From: G963677085 sp963677085
Lineage (GTDB): Bacteria; Planctomycetota; Planctomycetia; Pirellulales; Thermoguttaceae
Direction of reading: 5' to 3'
NCBI GenBank assembly: GCA_963677085.2
Contig: CAXXFH010000006.1
Span: 62,001 to 126,000, forward strand
DNA: 64,000 bases
Shown here: in pieces, positions 1-8,486 of the stretch
Layout of the letters: each line of letters opens with the position of its first letter
Numbering within the stretch: position 1 is the first letter of the stretch
The notes under the pieces: model-generated
The model's database searches: none
The model's input: the letters and a program-made list of their open reading frames with translations, nothing else
Told to the model about the DNA's origin: nothing
Position numbers and translations under genes: made by a program

Positions 1-1
1 G

Positions 2-874
2 ATGTCGTCGTTCGACGATCCTGCCTCTCCGGACGAAACGGCATCGGCCGAGTCGCAGCGGATTATCTCGGTGGCTCCCAGCCTGACCGAAGCACTGTTC
101 GCCCTGGGCCTGGGCGATCGGGTGGTGGGCGTGTCGCGCTATTGCAACTACCCGCCCGAGGCTCAAGACCTGCCGCGAATCGGCGGCTTTCTGGATCCCA
201 ACCCCGAGGCCATTCTGGCGCTGAAGCCCGACACGATCGTCCTCTTCCCCGAGCACGATCCAACCCGGCTCGCAACGGCCGCGCTCGACATTCGCCACAT
301 CGTGGTTCCGCACCAAACGCTCGACGACATCCTTGGAGGTTTCACCCTACTAGGCAAGGAACTCCACGCCGAGGTCGAGGCACAACGGATCGTCGACGAC
401 CTGCACGCCCGCATCCAGCGAGTCGAACAGCAAACGGCCGACAAACGGCGTCCCCGCGTCTTGCTCTGCGTGAATCGAACCCTCGGCTCCGGCAAGCTTC
501 AGGATGTGATGGTCGCCGCGAGCGACGGCTATTACGACCGCTTGATCGAGTTGGCCGGCGGCGAAAACGCTTGTCGCCAGGCGGGCGTTGCGTTTCCGGC
601 CGTTTCCAGCGAAGGCATTCTGTGGATGAAACCCGAGGTGATCGTCGACATCGTCCCGCCTGATACGTTGACGAAGCTCGACGTGGACAAGGTCCGCGCC
701 GACTGGCGCCACGTGGCCGACACGCCGGCGGTCCGCGACGATCGCGTCGTGGTGATCGATGCCGACTACGCGTCGATTCCCGGCCCAAGGTTTATCCTTC
801 TGCTGGAGAAGCTGGCTGAGGTTCTGCATCCTGAGACGTACACTGTGCCCAACTCCTCGCCGGGGACCGACTGA
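2..874 (+). CDS. Cobalamin/iron-siderophore ABC transporter substrate-binding protein (BtuF-like)
   Basis: Periplasmic receptor of a class II ABC importer for vitamin B12 or an iron chelate. The helical-backbone metal-receptor fold is recognised from RIISVAPSLTEALFALGLGD near residue 20, the following VVGVSRYCNYP segment, and the late LIELAGGENA block. It is 290 aa, about the family length without a signal peptide. The window starts one base before this ATG, so the true start and an export signal may lie upstream. Its stop overlaps the next ATG by one base (TGATG), which indicates translational coupling to the ATPase gene. The substrate (B12, cobinamide or siderophore) cannot be decided from sequence. 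Confidence 0.85.
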   Translation: MSSFDDPASPDETASAESQRIISVAPSLTEALFALGLGDRVVGVSRYCNYPPEAQDLPRIGGFLDPNPEAILALKPDTIVLFPEHDPTRLATAALDIRHIVVPHQTLDDILGGFTLLGKELHAEVEAQRIVDDLHARIQRVEQQTADKRRPRVLLCVNRTLGSGKLQDVMVAASDGYYDRLIELAGGENACRQAGVAFPAVSSEGILWMKPEVIVDIVPPDTLTKLDVDKVRADWRHVADTPAVRDDRVVVIDADYASIPGPRFILLLEKLAEVLHPETYTVPNSSPGTD

Positions 875-1725
875 TGCCACAATCACGGGCGGCCCTGTTG
901 AACACGGCGATCGAGATCCGCGACTTTTCCTATCGCCTGAGTAACGAAGAGGAGATTTTGCGGGAAGTATCGTTCTCGGTCACGGCCGGCGAGTATTTGT
1001 CGATCGTGGGACCCAACGGGGCCGGCAAAACCACGCTGCTAAGATGCCTCGACCGGATCCTCACCGGTGGCACGGGACGGATCGATATCTTCGGGCGGCG
1101 GCTCTCCGACTATCGTCAACGAGAGCTTGCCCGGCTGGTCGGCTATGTACCCCAGGCCGACGGGCGGTTGTTTCCGTTTACTGTTGAAGAGTTCGTGCTG
1201 ATGGGGCGTTATCCGCACCTCAGCCCGTTCTCTTCGATCAGCACGGAAGATCGCCGCATCGCGACCGAAGCCATGCAATGGACCGACACCCAGCAGTTCG
1301 CCGACCGCCAGTTGGGCACACTCAGCGGCGGCGAACGCCAACAGGTTTACATCGCGGCCGCTTTGGCCCAGGGGGCGAAAATTCTCCTGCTGGACGAGCC
1401 GACTACGTTCCTCGACTACCGCCACCAAGCCGAGGTTCAGCAGTTGCTCGCCCGGGCGAACCGCGAGTCGGGCCTGACGATCGTGGCCGTCACGCACGAC
1501 GTCAATCAGGCCGTGTTGCATAGCGACCGCGTGGTGGCTCTGTGCCACGGCAGCGTCGTGTTCCATGGTACGCCCACCGAAATCATGCGGGCGGAAGTGC
1601 TCGAACGAATCTATGGTACACCATTTACTTTGGTCAACCATCCGACAGTGAACCTGCCGGTAATCGTGCCGGTGGTTCAGACAAATCCTCTCCCCTCTCC
1701 CCTTGGGGAGAGGGGCCGGGGGTGA
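874..1725 (+). CDS. ABC transporter ATP-binding protein (BtuD/FecE-like)
   Basis: Cytoplasmic ATPase energising the importer with its two neighbours. Walker A GPNGAGKTT is at residues 46-54, the Q-loop near 94, the signature LSGGERQQ at 150-157, Walker B ILLLDEP at 170-176 and the H-loop THD at 207-209. It is 283 aa. The last residues (SPLGERGRG) are encoded by a dispersed palindromic repeat that runs over the stop codon, so the natural C-terminus may once have been a little shorter. It overlaps the binding-protein gene by one base. A 128 bp repeat-filled gap separates it from the permease gene. Confidence 0.93.
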   Translation: MPQSRAALLNTAIEIRDFSYRLSNEEEILREVSFSVTAGEYLSIVGPNGAGKTTLLRCLDRILTGGTGRIDIFGRRLSDYRQRELARLVGYVPQADGRLFPFTVEEFVLMGRYPHLSPFSSISTEDRRIATEAMQWTDTQQFADRQLGTLSGGERQQVYIAAALAQGAKILLLDEPTTFLDYRHQAEVQQLLARANRESGLTIVAVTHDVNQAVLHSDRVVALCHGSVVFHGTPTEIMRAEVLERIYGTPFTLVNHPTVNLPVIVPVVQTNPLPSPLGERGRG

Positions 1726-1735
1726 GGGGGTTTTT
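1692..1735 (+). repeat. Palindromic CCCTCTCCCC/GGGGAGAGGG repeat over a stop codon
   Basis: CCCCTCTCCCC, TT, then GGGGAGAGGGG form a near-perfect hairpin (about 1692-1715), followed by a G-rich tail. It spans the end of the ATPase gene and its TGA at 1723-1725. The motif belongs to a type of repeat often seen in bacterial genomes. The G-rich tail followed by TTTTT near 1731 might also act as a weak terminator. Confidence 0.7.
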
Positions 1736-1745
1736 GTATCAACGG

Positions 1746-1769
1746 GTTCCCAAACTCCAGCTTGGGAAC
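1746..1769 (+). repeat. Dispersed hairpin repeat, family A
   Basis: GTTCCCAA, then a short spacer, then TTGGGAAC form an inverted repeat. Related copies are at 5377-5408, 9976-10003 and, more degenerate, 6782-6808, 26467-26489 and 61332-61353. All are intergenic. Function unknown. Confidence 0.75.
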
Positions 1770-1791
1770 GAGTAACGCGAGTGAAGACGCT

Positions 1792-1810
1792 CCGCGACCA
1801 TTGGTCGCGG
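1792..1810 (+). repeat. CCGCGACCA/TGGTCGCGG palindrome, family C
   Basis: Perfect 9 bp arms around one base (CCGCGACCA, T, TGGTCGCGG), followed by CTTT. The same core recurs at 31006-31024 before a T run and, degenerate, near 2846-2866. Confidence 0.65.
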
Positions 1811-1853
1811 CTTTGCAGGATTTGAAAACATCGCTTAACGAAATATTCGCCCT

Positions 1854-2840
1854 ATGAATCGCGTGTGGATCTTGTTGTCGCTGATGCTCTTCGCCCTGGT
1901 GGTAGTGCTGGCTGCGCCGTTGTGGGGGATGCAGTCGATCTCCATCAGCACGCTTTGGGCCAACGACAACGCTACGGCCTCGCACATCTTCTGGTCGCTG
2001 CGGATTCCGCGCGTGTTGGTGGCCTTCCTGGCCGGGGCATCGCTAGCCGTTAGCGGAATGGCCTTTCAGGCACTGTTTCGCAACGCCCTGGCTACGCCGT
2101 TTACGCTGGGTGTGGCCAGCGGGGCGTCGCTGGGGGCGGCCGTGGCGATCCGCCTGGGGCTGGCGTTCACCGTCTGGCACTTCGCCACCACGCCGCTGTT
2201 CGCGTTTGCCGGGGCACTGCTGTCGATCTTGCTGGTCTACGGGCTGACCCAAACCCGGCGGGGGTTCTCCACGGCCACCATGTTGCTGGCCGGTGTGGCG
2301 ATCAGTTTCTTCTTCTCCAGCTTGATCCTCTTCATCCAGTATCTCAGCGACTTCACGCAAACGTTTCTGATGATTCGCTGGGTGATGGGCGGGCTGCAAG
2401 GAGGCATCAACTACTACGACGTGCTCACCGTGTTGCCCTTCGCCACGGCCGGATGCCTGGTCGTCGTCTACCACACGCGCGAACTGAATCTGCTATGCAC
2501 GGGCGAGGAACTCGCAACCAGCCGCGGTGTCGACGTGAATCGCACGAAGCAGGCGTTGTTCTTCGCGGCGTCGCTGATGGTCGGTGCCGTGGTGGCCGTT
2601 TGCGGACCGATCGGCTTCGTGGGCCTGATGGCCCCGCACATCTGCCGCCTGTTGATCGGGCCCGACCACCGTTGGCTGATGCCGGCCACGCTACTGTTCG
2701 GCGGCAGCTTCTTGGTTCTCTGCGACACATTCGCCCGAACGGTAATGCCCCCCACCGAATTGCCGGTCGGTATCATCACAGCTCTGCTAGGCGGTCCGTT
2801 CTTTCTCTGGCTGCTGCTGACACGGCTCGGCGAAGAGTAG
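1854..2840 (+). CDS. FecCD/BtuC-family ABC transporter permease
   Basis: Inner-membrane permease of the B12/iron-chelate importer. The 328 aa protein is hydrophobic throughout with about ten predicted helices. Family landmarks are RIPRVLVAFLAGASLAVSG near residue 40, FRNALATPFTLGVASGASLG, and a late GPIGFVGLMAPHICRLLIG loop that contacts the ATPase, followed by PTELPVGIITALLGGPFFLWLL. It follows the binding protein and ATPase on the same strand, so the three make a complete transporter. No obvious Shine-Dalgarno precedes the ATG. The order binding protein-ATPase-permease is less usual than permease before ATPase. Confidence 0.93.
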   Translation: MNRVWILLSLMLFALVVVLAAPLWGMQSISISTLWANDNATASHIFWSLRIPRVLVAFLAGASLAVSGMAFQALFRNALATPFTLGVASGASLGAAVAIRLGLAFTVWHFATTPLFAFAGALLSILLVYGLTQTRRGFSTATMLLAGVAISFFFSSLILFIQYLSDFTQTFLMIRWVMGGLQGGINYYDVLTVLPFATAGCLVVVYHTRELNLLCTGEELATSRGVDVNRTKQALFFAASLMVGAVVAVCGPIGFVGLMAPHICRLLIGPDHRWLMPATLLFGGSFLVLCDTFARTVMPPTELPVGIITALLGGPFFLWLLLTRLGEE

Positions 2841-2975
2841 TCGTGTAAAGCCGCGACCAGTGGTCCCGGTCCGTGGACTACCTCAAAACGTCGGCCCCGC
2901 CAGTTTGCCCCACCCAAAATCGTGAGCTAGGCTTGGGGGTAGTAATTCGTTTTTTGAAGGAAAGGGGCTGCGGCC

Positions 2976-3272
2976 ATGAAGAATCTTCTGTTGATTGCTG
3001 TTGTGATGGCGGTGGTATTGAGTTGCGGTACGGCGATGGCCGGCTGGGCTCACGTGGCACCGCTGAGCGTCTATTCCTACTGGCCGGTTGGCCCGGTCTA
3101 CGCGTATCCGGCTCCGATCGTACCCGCCCCGGCGGTAGTCGATGTTTATCCGGTCGCCCCTCCCGTGATGGTGGCACCGTCTCGGGTGTTCGTCCCGTCG
3201 ACGATGACCGTACGCACCCGGGTATCGCCGTACGGACGTCGCGTACGTCAGACGGTGCGTTACTGGCCGTAA
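2976..3272 (+). CDS. Small secreted Pro/Val-rich protein, unknown function
   Basis: A 98 aa protein starting with a clear signal peptide (MKNLLLIAVVMAVVLSCGTAMA, cleavage likely after AMA). The mature part is rich in Pro, Val, Ala and Tyr (YPAPIVPAPAVVDVYPVAPP) and ends in a short basic segment VSPYGRRVRQTVRYWP. The start has an excellent Shine-Dalgarno (GAAGGAAAGGGG at 2956-2967, 8 bases before ATG) and an intrinsic terminator follows at 3328-3360, so this looks like an independent, well-expressed monocistronic gene. No family recognised. Confidence 0.8.
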   Translation: MKNLLLIAVVMAVVLSCGTAMAGWAHVAPLSVYSYWPVGPVYAYPAPIVPAPAVVDVYPVAPPVMVAPSRVFVPSTMTVRTRVSPYGRRVRQTVRYWP

Positions 3273-3327
3273 GGCGAAATCAACGATTCTCGGCAGTCGC
3301 GTACTGCCGCATCCGAAAAACACACAA

Positions 3328-3360
3328 AGCCCTTCGACGTGGTCGAGGGGCCTTTTTTTT
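3328..3360 (+). terminator. Intrinsic terminator after the small secreted protein gene
   Basis: GCCCTTCGAC pairs with GTCGAGGGGC across a 3-base loop (10 bp stem with one G-T pair), followed by eight T. It lies 57 bases after the stop at 3272. Confidence 0.9.
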
Positions 3361-3482
3361 GGGCGATTCTCCGCGGCCGTGCCATCGATGATCACGGCCG
3401 TGTTTGGCCATCGACGAGCAAAAATCCCCTGATCCCAGCCCCTGTGACCTCTGGTTAATCTACGAATCAATGACCTGTCCCT

Positions 3483-5147
3483 CTAGTTCCGCGACCCACC
3501 GGGGCGCGAGGGGCTGAGAAGCGAATTTCCAGCGGTCGGTGCCGGAAGCACAGATACCAAGATCGCCGTGTCAGGAGCCTTGCCGGAGTAGAAAGAGAGG
3601 TAGTGTGTGCCCTTGATCGCGGTGGCGTTCACGTTGCCCGAATCGATCCCGATCTTACTACCTATGGCAACCGCCTCGGAAACGGGCCAGTTGAGCGCAT
3701 TGTCGAACACGCTGTCTGGATCAACGACACGACGCCGAAGGATACCCCTACCACGCTGATAGTAATAGTTGCTCAGCAGACCGGTTTCGGCGTCGAAGAT
3801 CAGGCTCGGCGTGGAGGAAGAGACTTCGCCGATGTTTGTTTGCGAGCGTGTCCACGTCGTACCGTAGTCAGTTGATACCATCTGGAATTGAGTTCGCGTC
3901 GAGGACGTACCGCCCCCCTCTGTCCGTCCGATTGCGAGAATCCTGCCATTGCCGAGATAGACGGCGGAGGGCTCAGTCGGCCACTGATCTTTGATCAGTC
4001 CGGACTCGATGGTGGTCTGTGTCCAGGTTGCGCCATTGTCACTGCTGGTTATTTTTCCCCACGCGTTACTCTTATCATCACGGTAGTTCCCTGCGAACCA
4101 CAGTGCCATGAGCCCGACCGTGGGGACCTCGAAGACATCGGTGATCTGCATGGGTCTCACGGCGAGCTTCGGCGTCGCCACGAGCTCGAACTTTACACCA
4201 TCCGTGGTGCGGTAGAGGTCGTGGTTCCAATCCTTTCCGATTCGACGCACCCAGACTAACATGGCCCCCTTGGAATCCAGCCCCTTCCCTACTACGACCT
4301 CGCCATAGTGCGGCGTGTTGGCAAAAACCGCTTCCTCGGTCCACGTTTTTCCGTTGTCCGTGGATGTGCGGGCGTAACAAGCGCGGAAGTCTTCACCGAT
4401 CGAGTGCGCCGTGCCTCGGCTATACACGCAGACCAGCTTATCTCCGATGGCCTGAATCATCGGCCACGAGTTGTAACCGCTCACATCCTGCACGACATGT
4501 GCCTTCGCAGGAGCTTTCAGGGGCGTCACTTTGACCATTGCCAGGCCAGTGGGGTGGTTGAACGTGTCGGCAGGGTCGTCAGGCTCCCGCTGAACACGCA
4601 CGCACAGCGGTGCGTTCGGATCCACTTCGTAGTAGGACTCCAGGACAATGGTCCGGGTGTAGAACGGTGCGGCGGGAAGCGATGTTCTCACTGGATTGCC
4701 CAAAATACTCCGGGACGTGAAGGCAGCATCCTCCACCATCTGCGATAGGTGGACCCTGTATACATCCTCATAGCTGGAGTTCGTCGCTGCATCCGTCGTA
4801 GTCACGACGATTTCAACCTTCACGGCGTCGCAGTCGCTGGGGAGGCCGGGCACGAGTCCGGCGACCGACTGCCCAACGGTGCCACCCGAGAGTGACCAAA
4901 CCGGGATGTGCGTGGCGCCGCTCGACATGAGCACGAGCGAAGGTTGGCCCGTGGCGACCGACATGTTGTTTGCGCTCAGGTAGATCGGGGACTCCGCCGA
5001 GCTGCTGGAAGTTCGCTCTTCAACCCCTTGCACACCATCCTCGGCAACCGCCTGGTTCTTTTCCCCGGGTGGATCGACAGGATTGCCCGCCCCGAAGCTG
5101 GTCGCGGTAGAGGCAAGCAGCGCAATGCATAGGAGGGTTATTCGCAT
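3483..5147 (-). CDS. Secreted BNR/Asp-box protein (sialidase-like beta-propeller)
   Basis: Exported protein with a sialidase-type beta-propeller. Three Asp-boxes are visible: STDNGKTW, SSDNGATW and STDYGTTW. The likely start is the ATG at 5147, because it begins MRITLLCIALLASTATSFG, a normal signal peptide; an upstream in-frame ATG at 5228 would add 27 residues with a hydrophobic stretch. About 150 residues precede the propeller with no recognised domain. It could be a sialidase or another glycan-binding propeller; catalytic residues were not assigned. It is convergent with the small secreted protein gene and divergent from the GntR gene. Confidence 0.8.
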   Translation of the reverse strand: MRITLLCIALLASTATSFGAGNPVDPPGEKNQAVAEDGVQGVEERTSSSSAESPIYLSANNMSVATGQPSLVLMSSGATHIPVWSLSGGTVGQSVAGLVPGLPSDCDAVKVEIVVTTTDAATNSSYEDVYRVHLSQMVEDAAFTSRSILGNPVRTSLPAAPFYTRTIVLESYYEVDPNAPLCVRVQREPDDPADTFNHPTGLAMVKVTPLKAPAKAHVVQDVSGYNSWPMIQAIGDKLVCVYSRGTAHSIGEDFRACYARTSTDNGKTWTEEAVFANTPHYGEVVVGKGLDSKGAMLVWVRRIGKDWNHDLYRTTDGVKFELVATPKLAVRPMQITDVFEVPTVGLMALWFAGNYRDDKSNAWGKITSSDNGATWTQTTIESGLIKDQWPTEPSAVYLGNGRILAIGRTEGGGTSSTRTQFQMVSTDYGTTWTRSQTNIGEVSSSTPSLIFDAETGLLSNYYYQRGRGILRRRVVDPDSVFDNALNWPVSEAVAIGSKIGIDSGNVNATAIKGTHYLSFYSGKAPDTAILVSVLPAPTAGNSLLSPSRPGGSRN

Positions 5148-5376
5148 GACGATCCGACCGAAAACGAAAAAGGAACCGAGCAAAACGGCCTTGATGAGTT
5201 TCAGCTCTACCGGCTGGATGAAAGACATAGTTCGGCTCTCGATGCTGGGTTGGTTGGTTCTCGTGTTCGTTGCTGGCGCGGTGGCTCCGGTAGGGAGTCT
5301 CTACTCCCAGGCTGTCCTGCTGGACCCGATTTTACCCCAGCCAACGGCTGGAAAGCAACAGGCCACGGTGAGGCTT

Positions 5377-5408
5377 CCTGGTTCCCAAGCTCCGGCTTGG
5401 GAACCAGG
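5377..5408 (+). repeat. Dispersed hairpin repeat, family A (perfect copy)
   Basis: CCTGGTTCCCAAGC, TCCG, GCTTGGGAACCAGG: a perfect 14 bp stem with a 4 base loop. The following bases contain three more GGAAACC-type fragments (5410-5455). Confidence 0.85.
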
Positions 5409-5483
5409 AATTTGGAAACCAAGGGGCTGGAAACCGGCGGTCTGGAAACCGGGACCTAACCTGGATTTCTCACAACCAGATCA

Positions 5484-5622
5484 ACCACGGAGACACGGAG
5501 AAGCGAAGATTTGCCGCGGAGTGATATCCGTCTGACTGCTGATGGACTGTCGGACAACCGTTGTCATAAGTTGTTCCGTGCAAACGACTCCGTGTCCTCC
5601 GTCGTCCTCCGTCCTCCGTGGT
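5484..5622 (+). repeat. MITE-like element with ACCACGGAG ends
   Basis: ACCACGGAGACACGGAG at 5484-5500 is matched in inverse by tandem CTCCGT units ending CCTCCGTGGT at 5588-5622. The roughly 140 bp between the ends has no credible gene. It sits just upstream of the GntR-gene promoter. ACCACGGAG-type repeats are widespread in environmental bacterial genomes. Confidence 0.6.
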
Positions 5623-5647
5623 GAGAAATGCGGGCTAACACCGAAAC

Positions 5648-5681
5648 TTGACACGCCGAATGCCAGTACAGTATAGTACAG
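5648..5681 (+). promoter_or_regulatory. Sigma-70-type promoter with overlapping GTACAG operator candidate
   Basis: TTGACA at 5648-5653 and TATAGT at 5672-5677 are spaced by 18 bp. Two GTACAG units (5666-5671 and 5676-5681), exactly 10 bp apart, flank and overlap the -10 box, with a weaker CACAG at 5682-5686. This suits binding by a dimer on one DNA face, most simply autorepression by the GntR-family protein encoded 40 bp downstream. Inference from position only. Confidence 0.65.
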
Positions 5682-5719
5682 CACAGCTACCAGCCCGCGA
5701 CCACGATATCCCCCCCGCC

Positions 5720-6763
5720 ATGGCCAAAAAACGCAAAACGCCGCCCGACCCGTTGCACGCCGTGCTGAAGATCCGTCCCGGCGATCGGGCACCCAAGTAC
5801 CGCCAGATCGTCGATCAGGTAATCCACGCCGTCCAGCAGGGCAAGCTCGGCAAGGGGAGTCACCTGCCGTCGATCAACGAGGTCTGCGCCCAATACGCGT
5901 TGGCCCGCGAGACGGTGGTGAAGGCCTACAAAACGCTCAAAGAAAAAGGCCTCGTCGACTCCCAACCCGGCAAAGGCTTCTACGTCGCGACCGACCACTA
6001 CACGCAAAAGACCAACGTCTTCGTGCTGTTCGACGTGCTGGCGACCCCTTACAAGGAACGGCTCTACCAGGGAATTCGCGATGAGCTGAAGGGCAAGGCC
6101 TCGCTCGACGTCTACTTCCATCACCACAACCCCAATGTCTTCCGCAAGCTGCTGGACGACGCCCGAGGGCGTTATGAATACTACGTTGTGATGCCGTTTC
6201 CCGACGACTCCGTTCGCGACGTCCTGGCCGCCTTCGATCAAGAGAAGCTGCTGTTGTTGGATATCGACATCGACTTTCCCGGCAAACAGTGCGCCGTCAT
6301 CCGCCAGAACCACGACGAGCAACTCGAACAGGCGCTCGACTCGGGCGTAAAACAAATCAAGCGTTACCAGTCGTTTTGCCTGGTTTTTCCCCGCGACAAG
6401 AACCACCCCACGGTCATCAAAACGGCCTTCCGTCGCTTCTGCCGGCGCCATCAGATCGAGCATCGCGTCATGTCGTCGCTCAGCAACGACGATATCCACC
6501 CGAGCAACGCTTACCTGGTGATCGAAGACGACGACCTAGTCACGCTTGTGAAACACGCTAAGGCACATCATCTACGCGTGGGTCGCGATCTGGGGTTTAT
6601 CTCGTACAACGACACGCCCTTGAAAGAGATCGTCGAAGGAGGCGTTTCGGTCATCTCGATCGACTTCTACGCCATAGGCCGCCGCACGGCCGAACAGATC
6701 GTACGGCGCGAAACAATCGACGTACTGCAACCGACGGAGTTGATCCTGCGCGAATCGCTGTGA
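5720..6763 (+). CDS. GntR-family transcription factor with LacI-type ligand domain
   Basis: Winged-helix regulator (347 aa). The N-terminal GntR domain spans about residues 25-90 (YRQIVDQVIHAVQQGKLGKG, then LPSINEVCAQYALARETVVK, the recognition helix). Residues 100-347 resemble a LacI/periplasmic-binding fold with ILRESL at the end, typical of sugar-sensing regulators. The ATG at 5720 (MAKKRK) is chosen because a promoter lies at 5648-5677, so the longer reading frame from 5648 would begin inside the promoter. It is followed by a UroD-fold enzyme, a sugar porter and a glycosidase-like protein, which it may control. Confidence 0.88.
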   Translation: MAKKRKTPPDPLHAVLKIRPGDRAPKYRQIVDQVIHAVQQGKLGKGSHLPSINEVCAQYALARETVVKAYKTLKEKGLVDSQPGKGFYVATDHYTQKTNVFVLFDVLATPYKERLYQGIRDELKGKASLDVYFHHHNPNVFRKLLDDARGRYEYYVVMPFPDDSVRDVLAAFDQEKLLLLDIDIDFPGKQCAVIRQNHDEQLEQALDSGVKQIKRYQSFCLVFPRDKNHPTVIKTAFRRFCRRHQIEHRVMSSLSNDDIHPSNAYLVIEDDDLVTLVKHAKAHHLRVGRDLGFISYNDTPLKEIVEGGVSVISIDFYAIGRRTAEQIVRRETIDVLQPTELILRESL

Positions 6764-6867
6764 AGCGACGTCGACATCACCGGTTCTCAAGCCGAAGCTT
6801 GGGGATCCATCCAAAGTAAGGGACGGCCGAAAAACAATTTTCGTAACACTTCAGCCAGCTAAAGTAA

Positions 6868-6966
6868 GTGTGTAATAAGGGAAAAGGGGAATATGGAAAA
6901 AGGGAAAAGAAGCTACCCAAAGTTTTTTCCCCTTTTCTCGCTTTCCCCGTTTTCCTTCTTACACCA
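6868..6966 (+). repeat. Long purine/pyrimidine hairpin (about 40 bp arms)
   Basis: The left arm starts GTGTAATAAGGGAAAAGGGG and the right arm ends CGTTTTCCTTCTTACAC, so the roughly 100 bp fold back into a long imperfect stem, all purine on one strand. The gap 6764-7141 holds this hairpin, a degenerate family A palindrome near 6782-6808 and a family F repeat, with no gene. Confidence 0.7.
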
Positions 6967-7036
6967 AGAAGTTAGGGAATATTCAGATTCACGTTCTTCT
7001 ACTTCAGATGGCTAAATCGTCGTCAACTTTCCGTTT

Positions 7037-7112
7037 TTTCAAGGCGAAACGCGAAGGCCATCGCGAAGCACGGCCCGGTGAATCAGCAAGTTACCTTTCG
7101 GTCGATCCTTAA
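7037..7112 (-). repeat. Family F stem-loop repeat upstream of the UroD-fold gene
   Basis: Read on the strand of the gene that starts at 7142, it contains CGCGAAGCACGGCCCGGTGA and then GGTCGATCCTTAAAGG, ending 30 bp before the ATG. The core folds as GGCC-N-GGCC around a CGCGAAGC loop. Other copies: 23948-24004, 57862-57940 and 59712-59790. Confidence 0.8.
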
Positions 7113-7141
7113 AGGAAACCACCAAACTCGATAGGCGTCCG

Positions 7142-8398
7142 ATGACTCCCCGCGAACGACTTCTGACGACTCTCAATCATCAAACGCCCGATCGGGTGTG
7201 CGTCGATTTCGGGGCCACGGCCGTGACCGGCATCTCGGTGGTTACTGTGGCCAAACTCCGCAAGGCCTTGTTCCACGACGACTCGCCAGTGAAAGTCATC
7301 GAGCCGTACCAGATGCTCGGCGAGGTGGACGAACCGCTGCAGGACGCCCTGGGCGTAGACGTATTGGGAGTTGTCGGGCCGAAAACGTTGTTCGGTTTCG
7401 AGAATCGCGATTTCAAGCCGTTCACCCTCTTCGACGGCACCGAGGTTCTCGTCCCCGCCAATTTCCAGGTCACGCGCGACGACCGGGGCGGATGGTTGAT
7501 CTATCCCGAGGGCGACACGACGGTTGCCCCCAGCGGCCGGATGCCCAAAGACGGGTTTTACTTCGACGCCATCCGCCGGCAAGGGCCGATCGACGACGAC
7601 AAACTCGACCCGGCCGACAACCTCGAAGAGTTCGGCCCCTTAAGCGATGCCGACGTGGCTCACTACGCCGCGCAGGCCCAGGCGGCGGCCGGCCGCGGTA
7701 AGGGCGCAATTCTCAGCGTGCCCGGCACGGCCTTCGGCGACATCGCCCTAGTGCCGGCTATGTGGAAGAAAAACGCCAAGGGCATTCGCGACGTCGAGGA
7801 GTGGTACGTCTCGACCGTCGCCCGCCGCGACTACGTTTACCAAGTCTTCCAGCGACAATGCGAGATTGCCCTGGGGAACCTCGAAAAGCTGGCCAACGCT
7901 CTCGGCGACAACGTGCAAGCGGCCTTTATCACGGGCACCGACTTCGGCACCCAGAACGGGCTATTCATCTCGCGCAACACCTATCGCGACCTTTACCAGC
8001 CGTTCCATAAGGCCGTGAACGACTACATCCACCGCCACACCTCGTGGAAAACGTTCATTCATTCCTGCGGGGCCGTGATGGAGATGATCCCCGACTTCAT
8101 CGATTCCGGCTTCGACATCCTCAATCCGGTGCAGTGCTCGGCCGCTGGGATGGATCCCGAGAAGCTGAAACGAGAATTCGGCGACGACGTGGTCTTCTGG
8201 GGTGGCGGCGTCGACACGCAGAAGACGTTGCCCTTCGGCACGCCGGACGACGTCTACCAGGAAGTGCGTCGGCGGATTGAGATTTTCAATCAAAGCGGCG
8301 GCTTTGTATTCAACACGATCCACAATGTCCAAGCGAACACGCCCGTGGAGAACTTTCTAGCCTTGATCGACGCGGTGAAGGAAGGTTCTCTAGCGTGA
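7142..8398 (+). CDS. Uroporphyrinogen decarboxylase-fold protein
   Basis: A 418 aa member of the UroD/methyltransferase superfamily (MTPRERLLTTLNHQTPDRVCVDF at the start is typical; residues around 255-330 carry TGTDFGTQNGLFIS, YLFHSCG-like FIHSCGAVMEMIPDFIDSGFDILNPVQ and GGGVDTQ). It is not HemE: UroD-like paralogues beside sugar genes are common in Planctomycetes and related bacteria, and their substrates are mostly unknown. It lies between a GntR regulator and an MFS sugar porter, so a role in carbohydrate or C1-linked catabolism is inferred. A family F stem-loop precedes the start. Confidence 0.82.
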   Translation: MTPRERLLTTLNHQTPDRVCVDFGATAVTGISVVTVAKLRKALFHDDSPVKVIEPYQMLGEVDEPLQDALGVDVLGVVGPKTLFGFENRDFKPFTLFDGTEVLVPANFQVTRDDRGGWLIYPEGDTTVAPSGRMPKDGFYFDAIRRQGPIDDDKLDPADNLEEFGPLSDADVAHYAAQAQAAAGRGKGAILSVPGTAFGDIALVPAMWKKNAKGIRDVEEWYVSTVARRDYVYQVFQRQCEIALGNLEKLANALGDNVQAAFITGTDFGTQNGLFISRNTYRDLYQPFHKAVNDYIHRHTSWKTFIHSCGAVMEMIPDFIDSGFDILNPVQCSAAGMDPEKLKREFGDDVVFWGGGVDTQKTLPFGTPDDVYQEVRRRIEIFNQSGGFVFNTIHNVQANTPVENFLALIDAVKEGSLA

Positions 8399-8486
8399 GG
8401 CAACGGCAGGCAGATCTCGCCCGCCAAACGGTAAACCAAGAACTACCTGACTCTCACCCCAACAACCCTCTATCCCCTCCGCCTCC

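Noticed and set aside
5648..5719. N-terminal extension of the GntR gene from TTG at 5648
   Set aside because: That codon is the -35 box of a good promoter, so translation should start at ATG 5720.
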